Source: an uncultured Bacilli bacterium
Lineage (GTDB): Bacteria > Bacillota_I > Bacilli_A > RF39 > UBA660
Reading direction: 5' to 3'
Assembly: GCA_910576925.1 (NCBI GenBank)
Contig: CAJTKB010000032.1
Span: 1-17,547 of the forward strand
Length of the DNA stretch: 17,547 nucleotides
Shown piece by piece: positions 1-7,952 of this stretch. Made by a program: the position numbers and the translations under genes. Positions within the stretch are counted from its first letter, which is position 1. Each line of letters starts with the position of its first letter. The notes under the pieces are model-generated. The model was not told the DNA's origin, searched no databases, and worked only from the letters and a program-made list of their open reading frames with translations.

Positions 1-10
1 TTTGAATATA

Positions 11-50
11 AAAAAAAGACTGCATGAAATTATTTCATTTCATTACAGCC
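11..50 (-). terminator. Intrinsic terminator of the CotD-like gene
   Basis: Read on the minus strand, a GGCTG...CAGTC outer stem and an ATGAAAT/ATTTCAT inner stem are followed by seven T residues. It lies just past the stop codon of the CotD-like gene. Confidence 0.75.
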
Positions 51-61
51 CCTTTATAAAA

Positions 62-421
62 TTATCTAAATTGTGAGCAAGAACCGCATTGGATATTACT
101 TACAACATTTTCTTCACAACATGAATATTCTGGACGATATGTATGACGGTAAACGTGATGATTTATTATTCTTGTTCTTATTGGACATACATGTGGAACT
201 TCGTGCATTATTGTTCTATGTACTTGACGTTCTTGTGGGCATTCACTAATAGGAGTTTGACATCCTCCCATCATACTCATATTCATATCTGGTCCTTCAT
301 TTTGCATCATATTGATATCAATATCATTGTAATTTACACCATTATCTCCAGTGTAACTATTATCAAATTCAAAATTATTCATGTTTGTATTTTGTCTATC
401 AAACATCTTTTTATCCTCCAT
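62..421 (-). CDS. CotD-family spore coat protein
   Basis: Predicted 119-aa structural protein of the endospore coat. The first ~60 residues are polar and rich in Asn, Asp and Met (NMNN, DIDINMM, MNMSMMGG), which looks disordered. The second half carries the CotD-like signature: a His/Val/Arg-rich stretch with the spaced motifs VHRTIMHEVPHVCP, INHHVYRHTY and a C-terminal Cys cluster (SCCEEN, CGSC). CotD proteins of Bacillus are small His-, Pro- and Tyr-rich inner-coat proteins with the same HxxxHxxP...NHHxxxH layout. Cys residues could support cross-linking in the coat. It follows ffh on the same strand, but a terminator lies between them, so it is probably expressed separately during sporulation. 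I see no clear mother-cell sigma promoter. The family call is from pattern, not from alignment. Confidence 0.72.
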   Translation of the reverse strand: MEDKKMFDRQNTNMNNFEFDNSYTGDNGVNYNDIDINMMQNEGPDMNMSMMGGCQTPISECPQERQVHRTIMHEVPHVCPIRTRIINHHVYRHTYRPEYSCCEENVVSNIQCGSCSQFR

Positions 422-470
422 TCTAATCTATTTTATGAGCATATTACTTAATTGCCTATTACTAGTGCCC

Positions 471-496
471 AAAAAAAGACAACAATTGTTATCTTT
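471..496 (-). terminator. Intrinsic terminator of ffh
   Basis: On the minus strand AAAGATAACAATTGTTGTCTTT forms a near-perfect self-complementary stem (475-496) that runs into a T tract (471-474 plus the stem end). It sits between the ffh stop codon and the coat-protein gene. Confidence 0.7.
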
Positions 497-501
497 ATAA
501 A

Positions 502-1809
502 TTAAAATGGCATTTTGAATTTTCCATTTGAGAATGATTTCATCATTTTTTTCATTTGATCAAATTGACTTAATAATTGGTTGACTTCTTGAACACTAGT
601 ACCACTTCCTTTGGCAATTCTCGTTTTTCTACTAGCTTTTATTATTTCTGGATTATGTCTTTCTTCCATTGTCATAGATAGTACTATAGCTTCAATATGA
701 GCCATTTTTTTAGGATCTATTTGAATATTATTAAGTCCTAATTTACTTGCACCAGGAATTAGTTTTATTAAAGATTCAAGTGGCCCCATTTTCTTTATTT
801 GTTTTAATGTTCTTAGAAAATCATCTAAATCGAATTTTCCAGATTGCATTCTTTTTGCTGTTCTCTCAGCCTCTTTTTCGTCTATTGCATCTTGAGCTTT
901 TTCAACTAGTGATACAACATCTCCCATTCCAAGGATTCTACCAGCCATTCTAGATGGGTCAAATGAATTTAATCCATCTAATTTTTCACTAGTTCCAATA
1001 AACTTAATAGGAACATTAGTTAAGTGTCTAACAGATAAGGCTACTCCACCTCTAGTATCACCATCTAATTTTGTTAAAATAACACCAGTAAGTGGTAATC
1101 GTTCATTAAAACCTGTTATAACATTAATAGCATCTTGCCCCATCATTGAATCTATTACAAGTAGTACTTCTTGAGGTTTAACTTTTTCATTAATTTTTGA
1201 TACTTCTTCCATTAAATCTTCATCAATATGAAGACGACCTGCAGTATCTATTAAAACATAATCGAACTTATTTTCTTTAGCATATTTTAGAGCATTTTCA
1301 CATATTTCTAGAGGATCTTTTTTTCCTTCTTCATAAACTTCTATATTTAATTGTTTTCCAAGTTGTTTTAATTGATCAATTGCAGCAGGTCTATATATAT
1401 CGCAAGCTACTAAAAGAGGCTTTTTGCTATGTTTTTTTCTTAAGAAGTTAGCAAGCTTTCCAATTGTTGTTGTTTTTCCACTTCCCTGAAGTCCTACTAA
1501 CATAAGCGTAGCTGGATTTCCTGTTAAATTAAGGGGGGCACTTTCTCCGCCAAGTAATTCTGTAAGTTCATCATTTACTATTTTTACAAATAAATCACCT
1601 GGATTAATACTTGTTTGGACATCTTGACCTAAAGCTTTTTCTTTAACTGTGTTAGTGAATTCTTTAACTACCTTATAGTTAACATCCGCTTCTAATAAAG
1701 ATAGTCTGATCTCCTTCATTACTTCATTTATATTGTCTTCTGTTATTTTACCATAGCCTTTCATTTTGTGAATGGCACTTTGTAATCTGTCGCTTAAACT
1801 TTCAAACAT
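502..1809 (-). CDS. ffh: Signal recognition particle GTPase Ffh (SRP54)
   Basis: 435-aa protein that binds signal sequences and 4.5S/scRNA and delivers ribosome-nascent chains to FtsY at the membrane. The N domain (helical bundle) covers about residues 1-90. The G domain shows the P-loop GLQGSGKTTT (106-115), DxxRPAA (137-143 region), DTAGRLH (188-194) and TKLDGDTRGG (246-255). The Met-rich M domain runs from about 300 to the end and finishes KMMKSFSNGKFKMPF. Length is close to the 440-455 aa usual for bacteria. The ATG follows GGTGATATAA, a weak but adequate ribosome binding site, and a TATAAT box lies at 1826-1831. In most Bacillota ffh sits between ylxM and rpsP. Neither is present here: a Nudix gene lies upstream and a coat-protein gene downstream. 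Confidence 0.98.
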   Translation of the reverse strand: MFESLSDRLQSAIHKMKGYGKITEDNINEVMKEIRLSLLEADVNYKVVKEFTNTVKEKALGQDVQTSINPGDLFVKIVNDELTELLGGESAPLNLTGNPATLMLVGLQGSGKTTTIGKLANFLRKKHSKKPLLVACDIYRPAAIDQLKQLGKQLNIEVYEEGKKDPLEICENALKYAKENKFDYVLIDTAGRLHIDEDLMEEVSKINEKVKPQEVLLVIDSMMGQDAINVITGFNERLPLTGVILTKLDGDTRGGVALSVRHLTNVPIKFIGTSEKLDGLNSFDPSRMAGRILGMGDVVSLVEKAQDAIDEKEAERTAKRMQSGKFDLDDFLRTLKQIKKMGPLESLIKLIPGASKLGLNNIQIDPKKMAHIEAIVLSMTMEERHNPEIIKASRKTRIAKGSGTSVQEVNQLLSQFDQMKKMMKSFSNGKFKMPF

Positions 1810-1936
1810 TTATATCACCAAAATTATTATAACAAAAAAGTATTGATTTAACTAGTGTTACTTAAATTAATAGATATCTTAAAATTGAAAAATATTAATA
1901 ATTGTATGATGGTATTTAAGTATATTTATTTTTTAT

Positions 1937-2542
1937 TTAGTAACTAGTTTTATTTAAGTACTCCCTATATCTTTCTATTAGATCTTTATCATTTTGATTT
2001 AGTGGTAAATTATCTAGAGAAAAGAACTTCATCTCTTTTGATTCTTCATCCCATTTTAGTTTTCCTTTATAAGTATCAATATAGTATAATACTGTATTAT
2101 TTATGACCACATCGCCATTTGGATATTCATTTTTTCTACTTTTACCTGATATTATATCTATTAGCTTTAAATCTTTTCTTAATACATCTAAGTTTGTTTC
2201 TTCTTTTATTTCTCTAATAATAGTATCTTCGAATGTTTCTCCTAGCTCTTGGCAGCCTCCAGGAAGTCCCCACTTATTTCTATCTGCTCTACTTTGAAGT
2301 AGAATTTCTTTATTTTCATTAACTATTATAGCAGCAGCACCATCTTGTAGTAGAACAAATTTATGTTTTAACTCATTCATACAAAGTCTAGTAAAAACAG
2401 GATAACCTATAATGTTACTAAGTTCTATAATTTCATCAGTTGAAAGTTGATTAATAAAATTCACTAATTCTTGATATGTTAATTTCATTCTTTCTTCTTT
2501 TGATATTTTTTTTACATAATTTAATATTTGTTTACTTTCCAT
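1937..2542 (-). CDS. Nudix hydrolase with N-terminal helical extension
   Basis: 201-aa Nudix-fold pyrophosphatase, expected to hydrolyse a nucleoside diphosphate linked to another moiety with Mg2+. The Nudix box covers residues 96-118: G96-x5-E102-x7-R110-E111-I-K-E114-E115-T-N117-L118. All metal-ligand Glu residues are present, but the box glycine is Asn117. WGLPGG precedes the box as usual. The first ~60 residues (MESKQILNYVKKISKEERMK...) form a separate charged, probably helical region that plain Nudix proteins lack. Substrate cannot be predicted. No terminator is obvious between this gene and ffh, so read-through into ffh is possible. Confidence 0.88.
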   Translation of the reverse strand: MESKQILNYVKKISKEERMKLTYQELVNFINQLSTDEIIELSNIIGYPVFTRLCMNELKHKFVLLQDGAAAIIVNENKEILLQSRADRNKWGLPGGCQELGETFEDTIIREIKEETNLDVLRKDLKLIDIISGKSRKNEYPNGDVVINNTVLYYIDTYKGKLKWDEESKEMKFFSLDNLPLNQNDKDLIERYREYLNKTSY

Positions 2543-2622
2543 ATTATCATATCCATTTCTTGAAATTATTAGTTATTTTAATTAAAGCTTCAAAATAGAA
2601 CCTATTAATATATTTTTCTTTT

Positions 2623-3105
2623 TTATTTACAACGACTTTTTGAGTTAGTTTCAGCTTTATTGTATCTTAGTTTTAATTCATCATAAAATTGTCTAACAGG
2701 AGAAGATAGGTCATCATCATTTCCATAGGACTCTATAGCCTTTATTTGATATTCTTCGTTATTCTTACATATAAGACAAATAGAAATGCTATTTCTGAAG
2801 TGATTTATAAAATTCTTATGTTGCTTAAAAAATTTATATTGTAGTTTAGTAATTGTATCTGGTATATAAATGACTAGCCCATTATCAATATGAAGAGATA
2901 TGTGACCAAGTTTTGCTAATGCTATTCCCCAAAAATATCCATTATAATTATCAACACCAACAATTTCTGTAGTTAACCCTAAATTATATAAATCGGAATA
3001 TTCTTCTATTCCTTTTCCATGGCGCTCTTCTTCTGTTAAGTTTTTGCACCACACACCATCTAAGATTGTTTCTTCATTTGGTACTATTATTAGTTCTCTT
3101 TTCAT
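2623..3105 (-). CDS. Unrecognised protein (about 160 aa)
   Basis: No family recognised. The protein is soluble, with no signal peptide or membrane segment, and of mixed alpha/beta character: MKRELIIVPNEETILDGVW at the N-terminus, an aromatic patch DNYNGYFWGIALAKLGH around 55-75, and a charged C-terminal tail ending KSRCK. An in-frame ATG lies 9 nt upstream (3112-3114), but it directly abuts the AGAGAGG ribosome binding site. The second ATG at 3103-3105 has about 9 nt spacing and is the better start. It shares strand and style with the Cys-rich gene upstream (50-nt gap), so the two may be cotranscribed. Confidence 0.6.
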   Translation of the reverse strand: MKRELIIVPNEETILDGVWCKNLTEEERHGKGIEEYSDLYNLGLTTEIVGVDNYNGYFWGIALAKLGHISLHIDNGLVIYIPDTITKLQYKFFKQHKNFINHFRNSISICLICKNNEEYQIKAIESYGNDDDLSSPVRQFYDELKLRYNKAETNSKSRCK

Positions 3106-3154
3106 ATTATTCATCCTCTCTAATTACATTTTATCATCTTTTATTGTTATTTTT

Positions 3155-3697
3155 TCAACTTCTTTTTATAATTTCTTTCATTATTTCATCCTTATCCACA
3201 AAAAACGTAGATTCCATATAAAACTTTTGTCTAGAATTAAAGAAGTATCTTGATAAATATATGTTATTTAGTTTATATCGATATCCGTTTTTTTTCAAAT
3301 AATAGCAAGTAAAAATTTTACATCCTATATTTTTTATTTGACATTCTTTACCTGGTATTAGATGTTTACAAGACTCCTTTTTATAATAACTATAACAGCA
3401 ACCATTTTCGTATGTATCCTTTTTTATATTTCTGTCTATCATATCTCGTCTTCTTTTACATATCCCATCGCAAAAGTCACAGATATTTTTTTCTTTAAAT
3501 TCCTGATCTAAATAATCACATATTAGATCATATAAATAACTATATCGTTTTTCTATATCTTTTATTTTTAGGGCACTTTCTACAATTTTCATTTTTTGTT
3601 CTATATTTTTTTCATTTATTTTTTCTAAATATTTTTGTGTTTTATCATATATCTTTTGTTCTTTTTTTGTTAGCTCTATTTTTCTGTTTATTTTCAT
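3155..3697 (-). CDS. Cysteine-rich protein, possible metal binder
   Basis: 180-aa protein of unknown function. Residues 1-58 are Lys/Glu-rich and probably helical. The middle holds ten Cys (60, 73, 76, 80, 100, 101, 110, 119, 126, 131) with C-D-F-C-D-G-I-C, an NGCCY pair, then CKHL, EC, GC and TCYYLKK. This spacing suggests a Zn or Fe-S binding module, distantly like YkgJ-type Cys-cluster proteins. The C-terminal 45 residues are aromatic and basic. The ATG follows AGAGGTGTTTCT, a good ribosome binding site. The gene ends in TGA, which supports the standard genetic code. The metal-binding idea is inference from Cys spacing only. Confidence 0.6.
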   Translation of the reverse strand: MKINRKIELTKKEQKIYDKTQKYLEKINEKNIEQKMKIVESALKIKDIEKRYSYLYDLICDYLDQEFKEKNICDFCDGICKRRRDMIDRNIKKDTYENGCCYSYYKKESCKHLIPGKECQIKNIGCKIFTCYYLKKNGYRYKLNNIYLSRYFFNSRQKFYMESTFFVDKDEIMKEIIKRS

Positions 3698-3727
3698 AGA
3701 AACACCTCTATTATTTTTATATTATTA

Positions 3728-4128
3728 TTAAATTTCTATTATGTCTAATAAAATTTCATCTGGATCTTTTATAAAGAAGTAAGGTTTCCCAAGACGACCA
3801 ACTGTCATATTAATATCAGATTGCTTACAAATATTATTTTTTATTACAAATTCTTTTGCTTTTTCAATGTTTCGTACTCCTAATGCAAAATGTTTTGTAC
3901 CTATTATTGGTAAATCGTTTTTGTAGATTTTCTTGTTTCTTCTAATGGTTTATAATCTTTATAGCAAAAAATTTCTAAAAAGGTATTATTTAGTCTCAAC
4001 ATATCAATTTTTATACTTTCATCATCTGAAAACCAACTTTTATACACTTCAAAACCAAATTTTTTATAAAACTCTATACTTTTATCTCTATTAGCAACAC
4101 TAATTGCTATGTGATTAATATCAAACAT
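3728..4128 (-). pseudogene. VOC/glyoxalase-fold gene, frameshifted
   Basis: Two reading frames together make one complete vicinal-oxygen-chelate protein of about 133 aa. The first frame (3904-4128) starts MFDINHIAISVANRDKSIEF and carries the early metal ligands (His6 and the Glu of LEIF) before a stop. The second frame (3728 to about 3920) reads DLPIIGTKHFALGV ... KPYFFIKDPDEILLDIIEI, the classic second half with the TKH His and the acidic C-terminal ligand. The total length of 401 nt is one base short of a whole number of codons. The likely lesion is loss of one A in the A5 run of ACAAAAACG near 3915-3919. It could be a real inactivating mutation, an assembly error, or, less likely, a programmed -1 shift. 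A ribosome binding site (AGAAGGAA) precedes the start. Confidence 0.8.
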
Positions 4129-4149
4129 ATATTTTTCCTTCTATTATAG

Positions 4150-4557
4150 TTATATTAAGTTTAAATCTTTTAGCATTTTTTTGTGATCATATGATAATTC
4201 CATATTATTTATTTCTTCTTTCGTAAACCATTTTACTTCATCACATTCACTGATTGGCCTTGGTTCACCTTTTTTTATAGTACATATATGAGGTAAGCAG
4301 ATTACTGTTTTAGAAGGATGCCTTCCATAAGTATCATAATACTTTCCAGTATAGATAATATCTCCTATCTCTACTCCTATTTCTTCTAAAACTTCTCTTT
4401 TTAAAGCTTCTTTTACTTCTTCTTTATCTTCAATCATTCCTGAAACAAGCCCCCAATAACCATTAAAGTTTTTCCCTGTTCTATGGATTAAGAGAATTTT
4501 ATTTTCACTATTTACGAATATAGCATCTACTCCTATATATGGTCTTTTTTTGTCCAT
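4150..4557 (-). CDS. Nudix hydrolase
   Basis: 135-aa compact Nudix domain with no extension. The box at residues 40-62 is complete: G40-x5-E46-x7-R54-E55-V-L-E58-E59-I-G61-V62. The N-terminal strand MDKKRPYIGVDAIFVNSENKILL and the preceding YWGLVSG are typical. It hydrolyses an unknown nucleotide-type pyrophosphate with Mg2+, perhaps in pool cleaning or ADP-sugar turnover. The ATG sits 9 nt after AAGGAG. The broken VOC gene starts only 22 nt downstream, so the two were probably one transcript. Confidence 0.9.
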   Translation of the reverse strand: MDKKRPYIGVDAIFVNSENKILLIHRTGKNFNGYWGLVSGMIEDKEEVKEALKREVLEEIGVEIGDIIYTGKYYDTYGRHPSKTVICLPHICTIKKGEPRPISECDEVKWFTKEEINNMELSYDHKKMLKDLNLI

Positions 4558-4613
4558 TCCAATTTCTCCTTATAGCATTATAACATTATTGTATCATACT
4601 ATATTTAATTATT

Positions 4614-5375
4614 TTAGATATTCCAATTATTATTTATTGATAGTTTTAGAATAATTGGATAATGATCACTAAAATTAGCATATTTCTCATTCTTTTCTAA
4701 GATAATATTTTCTAATTTGAAGCAGTTAGACATAAATATGTGATCTATTGCAAAATTATCTTTGAAGTATTTATATGTTTTCTTGTTTACTTCTACTCTT
4801 TTAATATTAAGACTAGCCATACTTTCTATAAACAGTTGAAAATTCTTGTTTTTTATAGTCATATTAAAATCTCCCATTAAAATAACTGGTTCTTTAATAT
4901 TTTTTATAATTCTTTCTAATTTTTTTAGTTGTCTTATTTTAGTTTTATTTTTCATATAATCTATATGAGTATTTAAAACTGTAATTAAACCTAATTCTTT
5001 TATTTCTAATTCCATAATTGTCACAATTCTTGGTACATACGATGCTAACCATGGTAGAAATTTCGTTTTTTTATTTAATATTTTTTTATTAGTTATAATA
5101 GGAACACTTTCATTATATGTAGAAAATGGATAAAGCTTTTTTGTGATAAAGGATTGTGGATATCTAAAATTTCCATAACATATAAAAGGACTCTTTAAAT
5201 TTAATTTCATTCTTTCAAAGTATCTTTGATTAACTTCTTGTAACCCTATAATATCTAAGCTATATTTGTCAATTAAGGAGATTAACATTTTTACGTGATC
5301 TTCGTTTTTATAGATACCATTATATTTTTTTAATTTGTATTTATTCTGAACATTAATTGTTGCAATATTTAACAT
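4614..5375 (-). CDS. Endonuclease/exonuclease/phosphatase-family protein
   Basis: 253-aa metal-dependent phosphoesterase fold (DNase I / AP endonuclease / sphingomyelinase clan). Diagnostic motifs in order are N8 of ATINVQN, the catalytic QEV Glu (46-48), NTHID (135-139), GDFN (168-171), IDHIF (210-214) and SDHYP (236-240), so the full active-site set is present. There is no signal peptide or membrane segment, so it is probably cytoplasmic. The lack of DNA-repair-specific features leaves the substrate open (nucleic acid, phospholipid head group or inositol phosphate). The start codon follows GAGGAGGTAGGT, one of the strongest ribosome binding sites in the window. The Nudix gene follows 56 nt downstream. 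Confidence 0.9.
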   Translation of the reverse strand: MLNIATINVQNKYKLKKYNGIYKNEDHVKMLISLIDKYSLDIIGLQEVNQRYFERMKLNLKSPFICYGNFRYPQSFITKKLYPFSTYNESVPIITNKKILNKKTKFLPWLASYVPRIVTIMELEIKELGLITVLNTHIDYMKNKTKIRQLKKLERIIKNIKEPVILMGDFNMTIKNKNFQLFIESMASLNIKRVEVNKKTYKYFKDNFAIDHIFMSNCFKLENIILEKNEKYANFSDHYPIILKLSINNNWNI

Positions 5376-5487
5376 ACCTACCTCCTCAAAAGTTTTTTAG
5401 TATCTTTTATTATATTATATATTTAAACTTTTACTATATTCTTTTTTGGTGGAATTAAAATATTTTTAATCTATAAAGTTCAATAAT

Positions 5488-5509
5488 AAAAAAAGAGTCT
5501 TTTAGACTC
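5488..5509 (-). terminator. Intrinsic terminator overlapping the end of ucpA
   Basis: On the minus strand the hairpin GAGTCT-AAA-AGACTC is followed by seven T residues. The left arm lies inside the last codons and stop of the dehydrogenase gene, so gene end and terminator are fused. Confidence 0.85.
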
Positions 5510-6299
5510 CCATACTTGTAGTTTCTGGTAAAGTACTTCCACCATCAATTACAAATTCTTGTCCTGTTATATAAGATGACTCACTACTTGCTAAGAATGC
5601 TGCTAATTCACCTAACTCTTCTATAGTTCCTAACCTTTTCATAGGAATAGCATCAGCAATACCTTTTATTACATTATTTGGATTGTCTGGATTAGTAAGT
5701 TTGCTCATATTTTCTACCATAGGTGTTAATATATATCCTGGCAAAATTGCATTTACTCTTATGTTGTAATTAACTAATTCGATAGCTAAAGCTTTTGTAA
5801 ATCCAATTAGAGCTGATTTTGTTGTAGCATAGGCTACTTCTCCACTATCTGCCACCATTGGACCTGTTACACTTGATAAATTAACTATACTTGACTCTTT
5901 ATTTTTTTTCATAAATGGTAGTACTGCTTTTGTAACATTCCACGTACCTTTTATATTTATATCAAAATGGAAGTCTCTTATTTCATCAGACATTTGTTCA
6001 AAAGTTTCTAAATTACATACTCCAGCATTATTTACTAAAATATCAATATGTCCATACTTATTTATAGCGTCCTTTATACATTCATTTATCTTAGCATTAT
6101 CTCTAATATCTACTTGATATCCACAAATGGATGAATTTTTATATTTATTTTGTAAAATTTCTATTGTATCCTGTAATTCTTTAGCATAGTCTAATATTAT
6201 GATATTTGCTCCATATTCTAAGAATACTTTTGCTATACCTAGCCCATTTCCCATTGCTCCTCCTGTAATTAGTGCTACTTTATTATCTAGTTTTTTCAT
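5502..6299 (-). CDS. ucpA: SDR-family oxidoreductase UcpA
   Basis: 265-aa classical short-chain dehydrogenase/reductase. It has the cofactor motif TGGAMGNG (12-19, TGxxxGxG), NNAG (90-93), the catalytic Ser in LSSVTG (142/143) and Y157-ATT-K161. The acidic LDYAK at the end of strand 2 (Asp37 region) suggests NAD(H) over NADP(H). Specific UcpA-like signatures recur throughout: MSDEIRDFHFDINIKGTWNVTKAVLP, GPMVADSGEVAYA, and the C-terminal tail VIDGGSTLPETTSMGV, which closely follows that of E. coli UcpA. UcpA is a poorly characterised oxidoreductase linked to furfural tolerance in E. coli. The natural substrate here is unknown. The ATG follows AAGGAGAG. It stands alone, flanked by terminators on both sides. 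Confidence 0.92.
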   Translation of the reverse strand: MKKLDNKVALITGGAMGNGLGIAKVFLEYGANIIILDYAKELQDTIEILQNKYKNSSICGYQVDIRDNAKINECIKDAINKYGHIDILVNNAGVCNLETFEQMSDEIRDFHFDINIKGTWNVTKAVLPFMKKNKESSIVNLSSVTGPMVADSGEVAYATTKSALIGFTKALAIELVNYNIRVNAILPGYILTPMVENMSKLTNPDNPNNVIKGIADAIPMKRLGTIEELGELAAFLASSESSYITGQEFVIDGGSTLPETTSMGV

Positions 6300-6367
6300 T
6301 ATTAATCTCTCCTTATTATAATTGTCTCATAAATATTTATTTTTACTATAGTCATATTTTATATATA

Positions 6368-6399
6368 AATTAAAACTACTGGACAACTACTCCAATAGT
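6368..6399 (-). terminator. Intrinsic terminator of the 272-aa gene
   Basis: Minus-strand stem ACTATTGGA/TCCAGTAGT (9 pairs, one G-U) with loop GTAGTTG, followed by TTTAATTT. It lies 22 nt past the stop codon at 6421. Confidence 0.6.
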
Positions 6400-6420
6400 T
6401 AAATAATATATATGCTTATG

Positions 6421-7239
6421 TTATGCTACTCTTTTTCCGTTATTTATATTAGCTTTTGCTTCTTCACTTAAGAATAATTGTTCAATCTTATCCTCATCTG
6501 ATTGTAAGAATATTTGTTCAAATAGTTTTTTACTATTATCGTTAAAAAAATCTTCTACTATTAAACTATGACTGCTTATAAGTTCACTATAATTTCCATT
6601 TAATTGTTTTTCTCTATTTTGAATAATGGAAAATTCATCTTTTGTGTTGTCTAATTTTTTCTTAATGATATCAGTATCGCCATAAAACTCATGACTTTTA
6701 TCAACTGGAAAATTAGGTATAGTGTTAAAGTCTAATTGCAATCTATAGAAACTTTGCTCATTCTGAATTCTATTTTTTTCACCATTCATAGTATATTCAA
6801 AATATTTATTATAGATATCACTTTTATTAATAACCGCTTTTTTATTTGTATCTTTTTGTGTTATTTGAACACTATCTTGCCCATATGGTATTTTTAATAG
6901 CCAGCAAAAACATAGTAATCTTTCTTTCTTACTATTTAGAGTATCTTTATTCATCTTAATAGACATTTTTTTTAAGTTTAAAGCATTCATTCTAAATCTA
7001 TGATTTTTGTCTATTTTGTCAAACTCGCTATTAGAAATGGTTCTTTCTTCATTTCTCTTAAAACTTATTTCATATTCTTGTAATTCTTTATTTAAAATAC
7101 TATCAATTTGTTGAGTTTGATTATCTAGTTTTAAAATATTATTATCAATTTCATTTATTTTTCCTAGAGTTATATCATACAACATTTTTCTATCATTAGA
7201 ACTTTTTATTTCTTCTATTGGCATATGTTCATCTATCAT
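6421..7239 (-). CDS. Unrecognised coiled-coil protein
   Basis: 272 aa, no family recognised. Residues ~15-110 and ~190-230 are Lys/Glu/Asn-rich with heptad-like hydrophobic spacing (DITLGKINEIDNNILKLD; KKLDNTKDEFSIIQNREKQ), which suggests coiled coils. Between them lies CFCWLLKIPYG, the most hydrophobic stretch, and a soluble middle region. There is no signal peptide and no convincing membrane helix. It ends in an acidic helix and KRVA. The ribosome binding site GGGAGGT is strong, so it is well expressed. The next gene on the right (7353-7550) is separated by a terminator, so this gene is its own unit. It could be a phage-remnant or sporulation-associated protein. Neither is supported directly. 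Confidence 0.6.
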   Translation of the reverse strand: MIDEHMPIEEIKSSNDRKMLYDITLGKINEIDNNILKLDNQTQQIDSILNKELQEYEISFKRNEERTISNSEFDKIDKNHRFRMNALNLKKMSIKMNKDTLNSKKERLLCFCWLLKIPYGQDSVQITQKDTNKKAVINKSDIYNKYFEYTMNGEKNRIQNEQSFYRLQLDFNTIPNFPVDKSHEFYGDTDIIKKKLDNTKDEFSIIQNREKQLNGNYSELISSHSLIVEDFFNDNSKKLFEQIFLQSDEDKIEQLFLSEEAKANINNGKRVA

Positions 7240-7312
7240 AATGTAACCTCCCTATTATTTGAATTATAACATGTCTTTATACACTTAGCAAGATTGTTAT
7301 TTTATAAAAAAC

Positions 7313-7350
7313 AAAAAAAATAGTAAAAATTTACAATAATTACTATTTTT
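7313..7350 (-). terminator. Intrinsic terminator of the 65-aa gene
   Basis: Minus-strand stem AAAAATAGTAA/TTACTATTTTT followed by a run of eight T residues, directly at the stop codon of the small gene. Confidence 0.8.
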
Positions 7351-7352
7351 AT

Positions 7353-7550
7353 TTAGTTTTTTACGTATTCTAATTTTTTAACTTTAGCTTTAGGATTTTC
7401 AAGTTCTTGTTTTTGGGTATTATTTGGAGAACTAATTTTTTCTTTTGTAGTAATCCAATCTTCTGGATTTTCTATACCATATTCTATTTTAGATGGAGTA
7501 GGAAATCTAAAAGGAACAATATTATTTTTCGGATCTATATTTACATTCAT
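7353..7550 (-). CDS. Small unrecognised protein (65 aa)
   Basis: 65-aa soluble, Pro/Lys/Asn-rich protein: MNVNIDPKNNIVPFRFPTPS, then EYGIENPEDWITTKEK, ending in a charged LEYVKN tail. It looks mainly disordered. It is supported as a gene by a well-placed GAGGTG ribosome binding site 5 nt before the ATG and by a strong terminator at its stop codon. No homologue is recognised. Confidence 0.5.
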   Translation of the reverse strand: MNVNIDPKNNIVPFRFPTPSKIEYGIENPEDWITTKEKISSPNNTQKQELENPKAKVKKLEYVKN

Positions 7551-7660
7551 TTTACACCTCGTATCTGTCTATTTTACTAAATACGCTAGTTAAATATGTA
7601 TATAAAATGTTATAAGACAATTTAATTTATACTTAATAGTTTATGAACTAAAGTACATTA

Positions 7661-7697
7661 AAACTCGAACTCTTATATCTGCTAAAAGTTCTAGTTT
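7661..7697. terminator. Hairpin ending the tRNA operon (bidirectional)
   Basis: AAACTCGAACT (7661-7671) and AGTTCTAGTTT (7687-7697) are inverted repeats with one mismatch. Read on the minus strand it lies 13 nt past tRNA-Phe and ends in TTTT. On the plus strand a T7 run follows. The remaining bases of 7551-7709 hold nothing recognisable. Confidence 0.55.
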
Positions 7698-7709
7698 TTT
7701 TCTTCAATA

Positions 7710-7785
7710 TGGTGGCTCCAGCGGGAATCGAACCAGCGACACAGGGATTTTCAGTCCCTTGCTCTACCGACTGAGCTATGAAGCC
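7710..7785 (-). tRNA. tRNA-Phe (GAA)
   Basis: 76 nt including an encoded CCA. Acceptor GGCTTCA pairs with TGGAGCC. The anticodon loop is CTGAAAA with stem GGGA/TCCC, and the T arm contains GGTTCGATTCC. It is last in the four-tRNA operon, 3 nt after tRNA-Asp. Confidence 0.96.
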
Positions 7786-7788
7786 AAA

Positions 7789-7865
7789 TGGCGGTCTCGA
7801 CGGGACTCGAACCCGCGATCTTCTGCGTGACAGGCAGACGTGTTAACCAGCTGCACCACGAGACC
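7789..7865 (-). tRNA. tRNA-Asp (GTC)
   Basis: 77 nt with encoded CCA. Acceptor GGTCTCG pairs with CGAGACC and the discriminator is G. The anticodon loop is CTGTCAC (GTC), the T arm is GGGTTCGAGTCCC and the D loop contains GGTTAA. It lies 3 nt from each neighbour. Confidence 0.96.
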
Positions 7866-7868
7866 AAA

Positions 7869-7945
<77 letters not shown>

Positions 7946-7952
7946 ATATATA

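Noticed and set aside
3904..3930. Programmed -1 frameshift in the VOC gene
   Set aside because: The site CAAAAACG is not a full X-XXY-YYZ heptamer in the reading frame, no stimulatory hairpin is evident, and VOC proteins are not known to use recoding.
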